The notes beneath the pieces are model-generated. The model was not told the origin of the DNA. It saw only the letters and a program-made list of their open reading frames with translations, and did not search any database. 64,000 nucleotides of DNA from Skermanella aerolata KACC 11604 (GTDB lineage: Bacteria; Pseudomonadota; Alphaproteobacteria; Azospirillales; Azospirillaceae): positions 1-64,000 of the forward strand of contig NZ_AVFK01000029.1 of assembly GCF_000936425.1 (NCBI RefSeq). Reading direction: 5' to 3'. How positions within the stretch are numbered: the first letter of the stretch is position 1; each line of letters begins with the position of its first letter. A program made the position numbers and the translations under genes. Below are positions 49,002 through 57,626 of this stretch, one piece after another.

Positions 49002-49697
49002 ATGTCCCAGACGCACGCGTCAACGCCGCAAACCGGCAAGGAACCACTGGATATTGACGTGGTGTTCGAGCGCCTGCGCCGGGCCGTGGCTGATCTGCCG
49101 AAAGCGGCCATGTTCGACCTGCGCGACCGAGGCTACGGGACGCCGTTCGAGCAACTCGTCGGCAGCCTGATCTCAGCCCGCACCCGCGACGAGACCACCG
49201 TGGAGGTTTGCCTGCGCCTGTTCGCCGAGGCGCGCACGCCGGAAGACTTCGTCGCTCTTCCGGAAGACAGGCTGGTCGCCCTGCTGATGGGAGCCACGTT
49301 CCCGGAGCCCAAGGCCCGCGACCTGAAGGTGATCGCCCGCCAGATCATCGACGAGCACGGCGGCAAGGTGCCTGACTCGCTTGCCGAGCTGATAGAGTTT
49401 CGCGGAGTCGGCCCTAAAATCGCGGCGCTTACCCTGGCGGTCGGTTTCGGCCGCCCCGCCGTCGCGGTCGACGTCCATGTCCACCGGATCACCAACCGCT
49501 GGGGCTATGTCGCCGCCACCAGCCCGGAGCGCACCATGCTGGCGCTGGAAACGAGGCTTCCGCAGCGCTACTGGATCGAGATCAACGAGCGGTTGGTGCC
49601 GTTCGGCAAATTCGTCTGCACGGCGGCGCGTCCGAAATGCTCGACTTGCCTGCTGCTGTCGATGTGCGGGCAAGTCGGAGTCGTCAATCCGCGCTGA
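49002..49697 (+). CDS. nth: Endonuclease III family DNA glycosylase
   Basis: Removes oxidised pyrimidines and nicks the abasic site. 231 aa from ATG 49002. The helix-hairpin-helix reads LIEFRGVGPKIAALTLAVGFG, keeping the catalytic Lys but with Pro in place of the usual Arg before it. The catalytic Asp lies in AVDVHVHRITNRWGY, and the C-terminal 4Fe-4S cluster has C-x6-C-x2-C-x5-C (CTAARPKCSTCLLLSMC). The start is uncertain: ATGs at 48936 and 48966 are also in frame and none has a strong ribosome site. Confidence 0.88.
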   Translation: MSQTHASTPQTGKEPLDIDVVFERLRRAVADLPKAAMFDLRDRGYGTPFEQLVGSLISARTRDETTVEVCLRLFAEARTPEDFVALPEDRLVALLMGATFPEPKARDLKVIARQIIDEHGGKVPDSLAELIEFRGVGPKIAALTLAVGFGRPAVAVDVHVHRITNRWGYVAATSPERTMLALETRLPQRYWIEINERLVPFGKFVCTAARPKCSTCLLLSMCGQVGVVNPR

Positions 49698-49761
49698 GGT
49701 CCGGAGCTACCGGAACCGGATAGTTCCGGCCTATCGTGCGACTTTCCTTCATGGCGGAGTT

Positions 49762-49818
49762 GTTGGGCCACGGCCCAACCTACGAAGCAGGAGCCTGTAG
49801 GTTGGGCCGTGGCCCAAC
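49762..49818. repeat. REP pair D (inverted, TTGGGCC class)
   Basis: Units 49762-49783 and 49797-49818 are exact reverse complements and identical to those of pair B; the spacer is GAAGCAGGAGCCT. The upstream TTCATGGCGGAGTTGTTGGGC resembles the arm of the glpV-benE hairpin. It lies between the convergent ends of nth and the hydratase gene. Confidence 0.8.
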
Positions 49819-49857
49819 ACCGACGTGCCGACGGCTCAGAGTTTGCCGCCTCTGGTA

Positions 49858-50622
49858 TTACTCGAACCGAACCCGCGCGTTGCCGACTCCGGAAAGGCGG
49901 ATTTCCACATCCGCCGACGGGCCGACCGGCTGCATGCCGATGAAACTGCCCGTGGTTACGAAATCACCGGCGCGCAGGCCGCCGGTCCGCTGGGCCACAT
50001 GGTTGGCGAGCCAGACGACCAGCCGCATCAGGTCGCCCGCCGGATTGCCGCCCCTCGTTTCCAGCGTCACGGCGCCATCGACCACCAGCGATGCCGTCGG
50101 GTTCACCAGATCCAGGCTGCGCCAGTCATGGACGGGCTGCCCATGGATGAAGCCGCCGTTCGACAGGCTGTCGGCCAGTACGGACATGCGCTCAAGCGCC
50201 CGGAAGTTCGCGTAGCGGCTTTCCACCACCTCGATCGCCGGAACGATGAAGTCGATCGCGTCTATCAGGTCTTCCGACTCGTAAGCGCGATCCAGGAGCG
50301 GCAGGTCGCTGGCGATGTGGAACGCCACCTCGGCCTCGATGATGCGGGTCTTGAAGTCGGTCCCCTTCAGGTTCCCCGGCGACTTCTGGAACAGGCCCAA
50401 CGGCATCGGCGCGCAGAGCGGCTGGTCCGTGGTGCCCTTTGATCCCACTTTCCAGCCGCCCGTTCCACCCAGTTCCGGCCGCAGCTCCGCCGTGATCAGG
50501 TCCTGGATCGCGTAGGCGGTGGCGGCGTCGGACGGTGCCGTGCCTTCGGGAAGGTTGTCCAGCCGGGCGCCGGTGCGGCGCGCTTCCAGCAGCGATGCCG
50601 CCGCTCTCTCAATCGGATTCAT
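49858..50622 (-). CDS. 2-Keto-4-pentenoate hydratase/FAH-fold protein
   Basis: A 254-aa member of the MhpD-like branch of the fumarylacetoacetase fold. Features: RTGARLDNLPEGTAPSDAATAYAIQDL at the N-terminus, WKVGSKGTTDQPLCAPM, the metal-binding IIEAEVAFHIASDLP (Glu-x-Glu) and IPAIEVVESRYAN-like segment (VPAIEVVESRY), and the late GDFVTTGSFIGMQPV. Members hydrate 2-oxo-pentenoates in aromatic meta-cleavage or decarboxylate oxalocrotonate. No partner pathway genes adjoin it. ATG 50622 follows GGGG; an upstream extension is rejected. Confidence 0.85.
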   Translation of the reverse strand: MNPIERAAASLLEARRTGARLDNLPEGTAPSDAATAYAIQDLITAELRPELGGTGGWKVGSKGTTDQPLCAPMPLGLFQKSPGNLKGTDFKTRIIEAEVAFHIASDLPLLDRAYESEDLIDAIDFIVPAIEVVESRYANFRALERMSVLADSLSNGGFIHGQPVHDWRSLDLVNPTASLVVDGAVTLETRGGNPAGDLMRLVVWLANHVAQRTGGLRAGDFVTTGSFIGMQPVGPSADVEIRLSGVGNARVRFE

Positions 50623-50716
50623 GTTCCCCGTCCCATCCTGCCGGTTCGATCCCGTGGTTTCCGGCATTAGAGCGCACAGGATACTTAAACCCACTGTAAT
50701 CTAATGACGCACCGAT

Positions 50717-51082
50717 TTAATGACGTATGGCGGCGGCGATCAACCGGTTCAGGTCGCTGATCCGGTAAGGCCGCGACACCCAGCCGACCACGGCCGCCTC
50801 GTCCGCGCAATCTCCCGCGCCGGCATCTTCGCTGCACATTACCACCGGAATGCCCAGCCGGCTGGATATTTCGCGCGCCGCTGCCATGCCGTCGGTGCCG
50901 TCGGCCAACCCGAAATCGACGACGGCGACATCCGGACGGTGCAGTTCGGCCAGACGGACCGCTTCCCTTCCGTTGTCTGCCCAGCCGCAAACCTCATAAC
51001 CCTGATCGGCCAGCCCGACCCGCACGGCCCAGGCAATCAGGGGGTCGTCCTCCGCAACGATCAGACGGGGTTTGTGATCCAT
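50717..51082 (-). CDS. Single-domain response regulator
   Basis: A 121-aa stand-alone receiver: LIVAEDDPLIAWAVRVGLADQGYEVCGWADNGREAV (acidic pair E-D-D), phosphoacceptor Asp in DVAVVDFGLADGTDG, and a switch region VVMCSEDAGAG. The usual Lys-Pro is replaced by Arg-Pro (VGWVSRPYRISDLNRLI), a notable change because that Lys is almost invariant. ATG 51082 follows GGAGG. No kinase lies beside it; the FIST sensor gene is divergent and about 630 bp away. Confidence 0.88.
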   Translation of the reverse strand: MDHKPRLIVAEDDPLIAWAVRVGLADQGYEVCGWADNGREAVRLAELHRPDVAVVDFGLADGTDGMAAAREISSRLGIPVVMCSEDAGAGDCADEAAVVGWVSRPYRISDLNRLIAAAIRH

Positions 51083-51641
51083 ATCTGGCCTCCATAAAGG
51101 CGATAGACCCAAGCTGTATGGATGGTTCAATATCTTGGGTGCTGTAATTGGTTTCAACGCATATACGGCGTGTTTGTCGCAGACGAAGGCCGGCTTTTTT
51201 GAGTCTCGAAGGGAGCATGCGAGCTCCCGTTTCCTGTCCCGCCACGCTGGCGGCACGAACTACCACGTCCCCGGGCGGATGGCAAAAGGCGGTATTAGGC
51301 GAAAGTGCGCCGATCTGCCCGGCTGCATCGCCGACGGTCCTCGCCCCTTAAGTCGAAACCATCGGTGATGTTGAGAACGACGCCAAGTTACCATTGTCTA
51401 TGAACAGAGTTTATCACTTATGGCGTATGAATAAAAGCGGATGCGATCGAAAGGTTCATGGTGGCGAAATTCGCAGACGACCCATTTCCCGAAGAAATGT
51501 CAAAATTTTCGCTAAATCCCACTTGCCTTGTGGATCGGACACATCGAAATTAAGGGTAGGTGTGATCTATCGTACTTTCATTCGGTCGATGTTGCTTATC
51601 CTTTCGCGGAGACTCGACTGGTTGATATCAAGAGGCAGGAA
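51083..51641. other. Intergenic region before the FIST locus
   Basis: About 560 bp between the receiver gene and the FIST locus, A+T-richer than average after 51360. Several open frames cross it but none has a convincing start or family feature. It should contain the promoters for both divergent units; I cannot place them. Confidence 0.4.
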
Positions 51642-51716
51642 ATGGCTGGAATCGTACCGTTACCGTTTGCCGGCGTTCAGATCATGGCTTTGCTATCGGG
51701 GCTGCCGGTACGATGA
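51642..51716 (+). CDS. Possible 24-aa upstream peptide overlapping the FIST gene
   Basis: An ATG at 51642 immediately after AGGCAGGAA opens a 24-codon frame (MAGIVPLPFAGVQIMALL...). Its TGA overlaps the FIST gene ATG as ATGA (51713-51716). Such an overlap usually marks translational coupling, and the FIST gene has only a weak ribosome site of its own. The frame is open further upstream to 51528 with a TTG start. The peptide may be a leader rather than a functional product. Confidence 0.35.
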   Translation: MAGIVPLPFAGVQIMALLSGLPVR

Positions 51717-52864
51717 GGTCGCGGTCGTTCACTGCGGCGGCGTCGGATCTCGAGTCGCTGCGCCTCCAGTGGGCCGGCTTCCGCGCCGACCTCGTATTCT
51801 GCTTCTGCCCTCCCGATCTCGACCTTGGACGCCATGTGGCCCGGCGGGTGTCGGCGGCTTTTCCCAACGCCACGGTGATCGGCTGCTCGACCGCCGGAGA
51901 GATCGGGGTGGGCGGTGCCGGTGACGGTCTGGTCTCGCTGCTGGGGCTCGATTTCGACAGCACTGTCGTTCGGACGCAGCGCGTCGCACTGGACAGCCAA
52001 GCCCGTTCCGGCCCGGCCGGCCATCTGCTGGGCGACCTTCTTCTGTCGTCCGGTCCTCCCGCTGCCGTCGTTCCCTTCATCCCCGGCCTCGGAGTCGACG
52101 GTCACGCCTTCGTCCACGGCCTGCGTGCCGCCCTCCCGCCGTCCACCCCGACCATCGGCGGCATGGCGGCGGACGGCAACCGGTTCGGCCAGACCTTCAC
52201 CATCCTGGGCAATCAGGTCTATACCGACCAGGCCGTGGCGGTTGGTCTTTATGGTCCCGATCTCAGGGTTGGAACCGGCTCCGCCAGCGGCTGGACCTCG
52301 TTCGGCCCGACCCGCACGGTGACCGAGGCGTCCGGCCCCGTGCTGAGCATGCTGGACCGCAAGCCGGCCCTGCGGCTCTACTGCGACTATCTGGGCGAAA
52401 AGGCGAGCGAACTGCCGTCGAGCGGCCTGCTCTATCCGCTGGCCCTGGTCGGACAGAGCGACTCGGCGCGTACCGGCCTGATACGGTCGGTCATGGCGGT
52501 GGACTGGGATGCCGGCACCCTGACGCTCGCCGGGGCGCTGGAGCCCGGCAGTCTCGTCCGGCTGATGCACGCCGACAACCAGCGGCTGATCGACGGCGCC
52601 AGGCTTGCCGCTGAGCAGGTAAGGGAAACTTCCGGAGCCGGCGCCGCGGTGCTGCTGATCAGCTGCGTCGGCCGCAGGAACGTACTGGGCGACGACATCG
52701 ACGACGAGATTGAGGCCGTCCGCGCCGTGTTCCCGGCAGGCACTCCGATCGCCGGTTTCTATTCATATGGGGAGATAGGTCCCCATGGCGACGACAGCCT
52801 AAGCGAGTTGCACAACCAGTCCATGACGATCGCCTCCTTCTGCGAAATTCCCCTGGAAAATTGA
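51713..52864 (+). CDS. FIST domain sensory protein
   Basis: A 383-aa cytoplasmic protein with FIST_N (about 20-215: DLVFCFCPPDLDLGRHVARRVSAAFPNATVIGCSTAGEIG, then PTIGGMAADGNRFGQTFTILGNQVYTDQAVAVGLYG) and FIST_C (about 225-370: LRLYCDYLGEKASELPSSGLLYPLAL, and the terminal GTPIAGFYSYGEIGPHG). FIST domains are predicted small-ligand sensors of signal transduction, possibly for amino acids, and usually work with a histidine kinase or diguanylate cyclase. Here the next gene, 9 bp on, encodes only a coiled-coil/PAS fragment. Confidence 0.9.
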   Translation: MRSRSFTAAASDLESLRLQWAGFRADLVFCFCPPDLDLGRHVARRVSAAFPNATVIGCSTAGEIGVGGAGDGLVSLLGLDFDSTVVRTQRVALDSQARSGPAGHLLGDLLLSSGPPAAVVPFIPGLGVDGHAFVHGLRAALPPSTPTIGGMAADGNRFGQTFTILGNQVYTDQAVAVGLYGPDLRVGTGSASGWTSFGPTRTVTEASGPVLSMLDRKPALRLYCDYLGEKASELPSSGLLYPLALVGQSDSARTGLIRSVMAVDWDAGTLTLAGALEPGSLVRLMHADNQRLIDGARLAAEQVRETSGAGAAVLLISCVGRRNVLGDDIDDEIEAVRAVFPAGTPIAGFYSYGEIGPHGDDSLSELHNQSMTIASFCEIPLEN

Positions 52865-52873
52865 CGGACCGGC

Positions 52874-53476
52874 ATGACGCGCTCCCGCAAGATAAGACGG
52901 CAACTCCGGAGGGCTTTCGATACCGAGGATGTCGGGCTGCTGAAAAGGCTGGGGAGCAACCACGCCGCCGACGTGCTGCTGACCGGGTTCGACCATTTCC
53001 TGGATCAGGTCGAGGCGTCCTATGCGCAGAGCGACGAGAAGCTGAAGCTGGCGGCCCGCAATCTCCAGATCAGCTCCGACGAGCTGACCGAAGCCAACCG
53101 CGAGCTGGAAGCGCTCAATGCCGCCATGCGCAGCATGCTCGGCGGGCTGGGGCAGGCGCTGATGCTGTTCGGCCGGGACGGCCTCTGCGGCGACACCTAT
53201 TCCAGCGCCTGTCTCGACCTGTTCGGCCGGTCACCGGCAGGCCGGCCCATTTTCGATGTCCTGGGCTTGCGGGAGGATGCCCGGCTGCTGTTTCGGGCCG
53301 CGGTCGATCTTGCCTTCGGCGACGGCGGCACCGCGACTTTCGAAGAGGTCATGGCGACCGTTCCCCGCTGGGTGGCGCAGCCGGACGGGCGGGTCGTCGG
53401 AGTATCCTATCGCCCGATCCGCGACCATGCCGGCCGGCTGATTTCCATCCTGGCGATTGCGACCGTCCGGCCATAG
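52874..53476 (+). CDS. Coiled-coil/PAS-like protein lacking a kinase domain
   Basis: A 200-aa protein. The N-terminus (KIRRQLRRAFDTEDV, then LLTGFDHFLDQVEASYAQSDEKLKLAARNLQISSDELTEANRELEALNAAM) is the basic start and coiled coil seen in FIST-linked histidine kinases. A PAS-like domain follows (GLGQALMLFGRDGLC to HAGRLISILAIATVRP). The protein stops where related sensors continue with an ATDRT-type linker into a kinase. No HisKA or ATPase follows; the next gene is on the other strand. It may be a truncated kinase or an adaptor evolved from one. Confidence 0.75.
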   Translation: MTRSRKIRRQLRRAFDTEDVGLLKRLGSNHAADVLLTGFDHFLDQVEASYAQSDEKLKLAARNLQISSDELTEANRELEALNAAMRSMLGGLGQALMLFGRDGLCGDTYSSACLDLFGRSPAGRPIFDVLGLREDARLLFRAAVDLAFGDGGTATFEEVMATVPRWVAQPDGRVVGVSYRPIRDHAGRLISILAIATVRP

Positions 53477-53505
53477 CCGCCAGCGCCGGCGCGCCGTCGG
53501 CGGTG

Positions 53506-54093
53506 TCAGATGCGATAGCCCGCGTTCATCGGCGACAGCGGGACGCCGGCCCTGATCCCTTCCAGCATGAAGTAGCGCGTCATTTGAAGGATATCGGTCC
53601 GCCAGTAGAGCTTGTGCAGGTCGTTGACCAGGAAGTCGGGCTCGAGGTTGGCGTAGCAGTAGGTCTCGACCCAATGCTGATCGGGTTCGCGCGGGGCCGC
53701 CGTGTCGCGCCAGCCGATCATCCATCCCGCATGCTGCGCGCCCGTGGCCCAGCGCTCGAAATGAGGAGCTATCGTGCTCGATCCGATCGGCAGCGTCACC
53801 GGCACCGAATAGACCACGACGAAGCGGCGGACGTTCAGCTGCACCGTCATCAGCAGGTCCTCGCCGAAGGCGCTGACCAGATATGCGGCGTCGGGCGTGC
53901 CGGTGACGTGCCGGACATCGACCCGGCTGCGGGTAATATGGGCCAGCGTCTGGCGATTGGGCTCCTCGCTGAAGCGCGGCATGTCGTATTCCACCGCCGA
54001 CAATGTCGAGGGCATCTGGACCGTCAGGAACTCTTCGGTTTCCCGCTGGGCGGTGTCGAGGGAGATGTCGGGGGTGTCGAAGGTCTGGCTCAA
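53506..54093 (-). CDS. Hypothetical protein, 195 aa
   Basis: I do not recognise this family. The only well-placed start is a TTG at 54093 with GGAG 8 nt upstream (product begins MSQTFDTPDISLDTAQRETEEF); upstream in-frame sequence is poor. The chain is soluble, mixed alpha/beta, rich in aromatics in its second half (HWVETYCYANLEPDFLVNDLHKLYWRTDILQMTRYF). No motif, signal or membrane helix is visible. It is divergent from thrC and convergent with the FIST partner gene. Codon use is normal for the genome. Confidence 0.7.
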   Translation of the reverse strand: MSQTFDTPDISLDTAQRETEEFLTVQMPSTLSAVEYDMPRFSEEPNRQTLAHITRSRVDVRHVTGTPDAAYLVSAFGEDLLMTVQLNVRRFVVVYSVPVTLPIGSSTIAPHFERWATGAQHAGWMIGWRDTAAPREPDQHWVETYCYANLEPDFLVNDLHKLYWRTDILQMTRYFMLEGIRAGVPLSPMNAGYRI

Positions 54094-54257
54094 GAGGCTC
54101 GCTCCGGATCGGGGACTGCGGGAATAACCCCGCAACAACCGAATCCATGCGCCTTTTGTTTCGCTGGCCTGTTCTCTGGAGACATCCCCGGCCCTTGCGC
54201 CCGTACCGGCTCACTCGCTAGTGTACCGGGCGCATCAGGAGGCTCCTGGGCGCCAAG

Positions 54258-55706
54258 ATGTGGAGACCATTGAGCTTGCGCTACATCAGCACGAGGGGCG
54301 CCGCCCCGACACTCGCCTTCGACGAAGTTCTTCTGGCCGGTCTGGCCCGCGACGGCGGACTGTACGTGCCCGAGACTTGGCCGACATTCACCCATGACGA
54401 GATCAGGGCGATGCGCGGCCTGTCCTACGCCGATCTGGCGATCAAGGTCATGACGCCGTTCCTGGGCGGACGCGTGACGGAAGCCGAGTTCGCGCCGCTG
54501 GTCCGCGACGCCTATGCCGGCTTCGACCATGCCGCCGTGACGCCCCTGGTCCAGCTCGACCAGAGCACCTGGGTGATGGAACTGTTCCATGGTCCGACGC
54601 TGGCGTTCAAGGATGTGGCGCTGCAACTGCTCGGCCGCCTGTTCGACACCGTCCTGGCGAAGAGGAACGAGCGCGTCACCATCGTCGGCGCCACCTCCGG
54701 CGACACCGGGTCCGCCGCGATCGAGGCCTGCCGCGACCGCGAGGCGATCGACATCTTCATCCTGCATCCGAAGGGCCGCACGTCGGAGGTCCAGCGCCGG
54801 CAGATGACGACGGTGCTGTCCAGCAATGTCCACAACATCGCGCTGGAAGGCTCGTTCGACGACTGCCAGGACCTCGTCAAGGCGATGTTCAACGACACGG
54901 CCTTCCGGGACGAGCAGAACCTGTCGGCGGTCAACTCGATCAACTGGGCGCGGATCATGGCCCAGATCGTCTATTACTTCGCGGCGGCGGTCCAGCTCGG
55001 CTCCCCTAACCGGCCGGTGTCCTTCGCCGTGCCGACCGGCAACTTCGGCAACGTCTACGCCGCCTACGGCGCCCGCGCGATGGGCCTGCCGATCGAGCGG
55101 CTGGTCGTGGGCACCAACTCCAACGACATCCTGGCGCGCTTCTTCGCGACCGGCACGATGACGACGGCCGGCGTCACGCCGACCATCAGCCCGAGCATGG
55201 ACATCCAGATCTCCAGCAACTTCGAGCGGCTGCTGTTCGACCTGTACGACCGCGACGGCAAGGCGCTGACCGAGTGCATGGGCCGGTTCCGCGCCGGCGG
55301 CTCCTTCGCCGTGACGCCGGAACAGCTCGGCCGCGCTCGCCTGCTGTTCAACGGCCACAAGGTGGACGAGGACCTGACCAGCGCCACGATGGCAAGCACC
55401 CGCCTGAGCGCGGGCGGGCTGATGATCGATCCACATACCGCCGTGGGCCTTGCCGCCGCTCGCGCCGAGCAGCCGCATCTCGATCCGTCGGTGCCGCTGG
55501 TGGCGCTGGCCTGCGCCCACCCCGCCAAGTTCCCCGATGCGGTCGAACGGGCGACCGGCGTGCGTCCGCCGCTGCCGCCCCGTCTGGCCGATCTCTACGA
55601 GCGCGAGGAGCGCGTCATCGTGCTGCCCAACGACCTCAAGGCTGTTCAGGACTTCGTCCGGTCCCGTGCCCGCCGCACCGCTTCCGCTGCCCTGGGGGCC
55701 GCATGA
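54258..55706 (+). CDS. thrC: Threonine synthase
   Basis: PLP enzyme converting O-phosphohomoserine to threonine. 482 aa, class typical of proteobacteria: SLRYISTRGAAPTLAFDEVLLAGLARDGGLYVPETWP at the N-terminus, PLP Lys about 118 in HGPTLAFKDVALQLLGRLF, the phosphate-binding VGATSGDTGSAAIEA, and SFAVPTGNFGNVYAAYGARAMGLP. ATG 54258 is used; a TTG at 54270, 3 nt after GGAGACC, gives MSLRYIST and may be the real start. Its stop overlaps the M16 peptidase start by four bases. Confidence 0.95.
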   Translation: MWRPLSLRYISTRGAAPTLAFDEVLLAGLARDGGLYVPETWPTFTHDEIRAMRGLSYADLAIKVMTPFLGGRVTEAEFAPLVRDAYAGFDHAAVTPLVQLDQSTWVMELFHGPTLAFKDVALQLLGRLFDTVLAKRNERVTIVGATSGDTGSAAIEACRDREAIDIFILHPKGRTSEVQRRQMTTVLSSNVHNIALEGSFDDCQDLVKAMFNDTAFRDEQNLSAVNSINWARIMAQIVYYFAAAVQLGSPNRPVSFAVPTGNFGNVYAAYGARAMGLPIERLVVGTNSNDILARFFATGTMTTAGVTPTISPSMDIQISSNFERLLFDLYDRDGKALTECMGRFRAGGSFAVTPEQLGRARLLFNGHKVDEDLTSATMASTRLSAGGLMIDPHTAVGLAAARAEQPHLDPSVPLVALACAHPAKFPDAVERATGVRPPLPPRLADLYEREERVIVLPNDLKAVQDFVRSRARRTASAALGAA

Positions 55707-56965
55707 GCACCATCAGGGTAACGACTCTCCCCAACGGCCTGCGGGTCGCCACCGATACCATGCCCCATGTCGAGACGGCGTCTCTTGGCGTCTGGGTCGG
55801 CGTCGGCACCCGCAACGAGCGGGCCGAGGTCAACGGCGTCGCGCATCTGGTCGAGCACATGGTGTTCAAGGGCACGCCGACGCGCACCGCCTTCGACATC
55901 TCCGAGCAGATCGAGGCGGTCGGCGGCCATATGAACGCCTATACGACCCGCGAGCACACCGCCTATTACGCCAAGGTCCTGAAGGAGGATGCGCCGTTGG
56001 CGCTGGACGTGATAGGCGACATGCTCCAGCACAGCCTGCTGGACGAGGACGAACTGTCACGCGAGCGCGCCGTCGTGCTTCAGGAGCTGGGGCAGGCGGA
56101 GGACACGCCGGACGACATCATCTTCGACCACTTCCAGTCCTGCGCCTATCCGGGGCAGGCGCTGGGACGGCCGGTGCTGGGACATCCCGACATCATCGGC
56201 AGCCTGCCGCGCGACGCGCTGGTCGAATATATCGGCGCCAACTATTCCGGCCGGACCATGGTGCTGGCGGCCTCGGGCCGGATCGACCACGACACGGTCG
56301 TCGAGATGGCGGAGCGGACCTTCCGCGACCTGCCGGCCCCGACCGATCCCGCTCCGCTCGACCCGGCGCGCTATACCGGCGGCGACTTCCGCGAGGACCG
56401 CGATCTGGAGCAGCTCCATATCGTGCTGGGTTTCGAGGGCGTCGGCGTCCACGACCCGGATTATTACTCCCACTCCGTCCTCTCGACCCTGCTGGGTGGC
56501 GGCATGTCGTCCCGCCTGTTCCAGGAAGTACGCGAGAAGCGCGGGCTGGCCTACAGCGTCCACACCTTCTCCGGCGCGTACGAGGACAACGGGCTGTTCG
56601 GCATCTATGCCGGCACCGGCCCGGAAAAGATCGGCGAACTGGTGCCGGTGATGTGCGACGAGCTGTGCAAGGTCGCTGAAGACGTCACCGACGAGGAAGT
56701 CCGCCGCGCCCGTGCCCAGCTCAAGGCCGGCATGCTGATGTCGCTGGAAAGCACGATGTCGCGCTGCGAGCAGCTCGGCCAGCAGATGGTGATCTTCGAC
56801 CGTCCCCTGACGATCGAGGAGATGGTGGAGAAGATCGAAGCCGTCGATGCCGCCGCGGTGAAGCGGGCGGCCCTGCGGCTCCGGTTGAAGCCGCCGACGG
56901 TGACGGCCCTGGGGCCTTTGGACGGGCTTGAGGATTATGACCGAATCGTCGCGCGCCTGTCCTGA
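55703..56965 (+). CDS. M16 family zinc metallopeptidase
   Basis: A 420-aa processing-peptidase-like protein (mitochondrial beta-MPP type). The inverted zinc motif H48-x-x-E51-H52 is in GVAHLVEHMVFKGTPTR, with the downstream Glu in the helix near 120-130 (EDELSRERAVVLQELGQAEDTPDD). The second half has the glycine-rich GLLGGGMSSRLFQEVREKRGLAYSVHTF-type signature (TLLGGGMSSRLFQEVREKRGLAYSVHTF). It is coupled to thrC by ATGA, an arrangement common in Rhodospirillales. Substrate unknown. Confidence 0.93.
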   Translation: MSTIRVTTLPNGLRVATDTMPHVETASLGVWVGVGTRNERAEVNGVAHLVEHMVFKGTPTRTAFDISEQIEAVGGHMNAYTTREHTAYYAKVLKEDAPLALDVIGDMLQHSLLDEDELSRERAVVLQELGQAEDTPDDIIFDHFQSCAYPGQALGRPVLGHPDIIGSLPRDALVEYIGANYSGRTMVLAASGRIDHDTVVEMAERTFRDLPAPTDPAPLDPARYTGGDFREDRDLEQLHIVLGFEGVGVHDPDYYSHSVLSTLLGGGMSSRLFQEVREKRGLAYSVHTFSGAYEDNGLFGIYAGTGPEKIGELVPVMCDELCKVAEDVTDEEVRRARAQLKAGMLMSLESTMSRCEQLGQQMVIFDRPLTIEEMVEKIEAVDAAAVKRAALRLRLKPPTVTALGPLDGLEDYDRIVARLS

Positions 56966-56980
56966 CCGCAATAGACATCG

Positions 56981-57604
56981 ATGGACCAATCAGCCGGGGG
57001 ATGGCGACAGGCCGTGATCGGATTGCTTCGGAACGGCCTGATCAGTCCTCCCGCCGTGCGTCTTGACGGCGAGCGGGTGTCGATCCGCCCACCCCTGTCG
57101 CGCGACTGGCACGAATGGTCCGACCTGCGGGAACGGAGCCGCACGTTCCTGGCCCCGTGGGAACCGACATGGCCGGCCGACGCGCTGGCCCGCACCGCCT
57201 ATCTCAGACGCCTGCGCCGCCAGATCATCGAGTGGCGCGACGACGAGGCGTACAGCTTCCTGGCGGTCGACCGCAGGACCGACCGCGTGGTCGGAGGAAT
57301 CGGCCTCAGCAATATCCGGCGCGGCGTCGCCCAGACCGCGACGCTGGGCTACTGGGTCGGCGAGGTCTATGCCCGGCGCGGCTACATGAGCGAGGCGACC
57401 AAGCTGACCGTCGACTTCGCCTTCGGCCAGTTGGGCCTCCACCGGATCGAGGCCGCCTGCCTGCCGACCAACGCCCCCAGCCGGGGCTTGCTGGAAAAGA
57501 CCGGCTTCCAGTACGAGGGCTACGCCCGAGGCTATCTCCGGATCGACGGCGCCTGGCGCGACCACGTGCTGTACGCGATCCTGCGGGACGAATGGCGCGG
57601 GTAA
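56981..57604 (+). CDS. GNAT family N-acetyltransferase (RimJ/RimL-like)
   Basis: A 207-aa acetyltransferase of the ribosomal-protein-alanine type: VSIRPPLSRDWHEWSDLRERSRTFLAPWEP at the start, the acetyl-CoA region TATLGYWVGEVYARRGYMSEATKLTVDFAFGQLGLHRIEAACLPTNAPSRGLLEKTGFQYEGYARGYLRIDGAWRDHVLYA. The Gly-rich loop YARRGYMSEA fits the R-x2-G-x-G/A motif loosely. It begins 15 bp after the M16 gene and ends that operon. It may acetylate an N-terminus of a ribosomal protein. Confidence 0.9.
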   Translation: MDQSAGGWRQAVIGLLRNGLISPPAVRLDGERVSIRPPLSRDWHEWSDLRERSRTFLAPWEPTWPADALARTAYLRRLRRQIIEWRDDEAYSFLAVDRRTDRVVGGIGLSNIRRGVAQTATLGYWVGEVYARRGYMSEATKLTVDFAFGQLGLHRIEAACLPTNAPSRGLLEKTGFQYEGYARGYLRIDGAWRDHVLYAILRDEWRG

Positions 57605-57626
57605 AATCCTGATCGGGTGAAATCCT

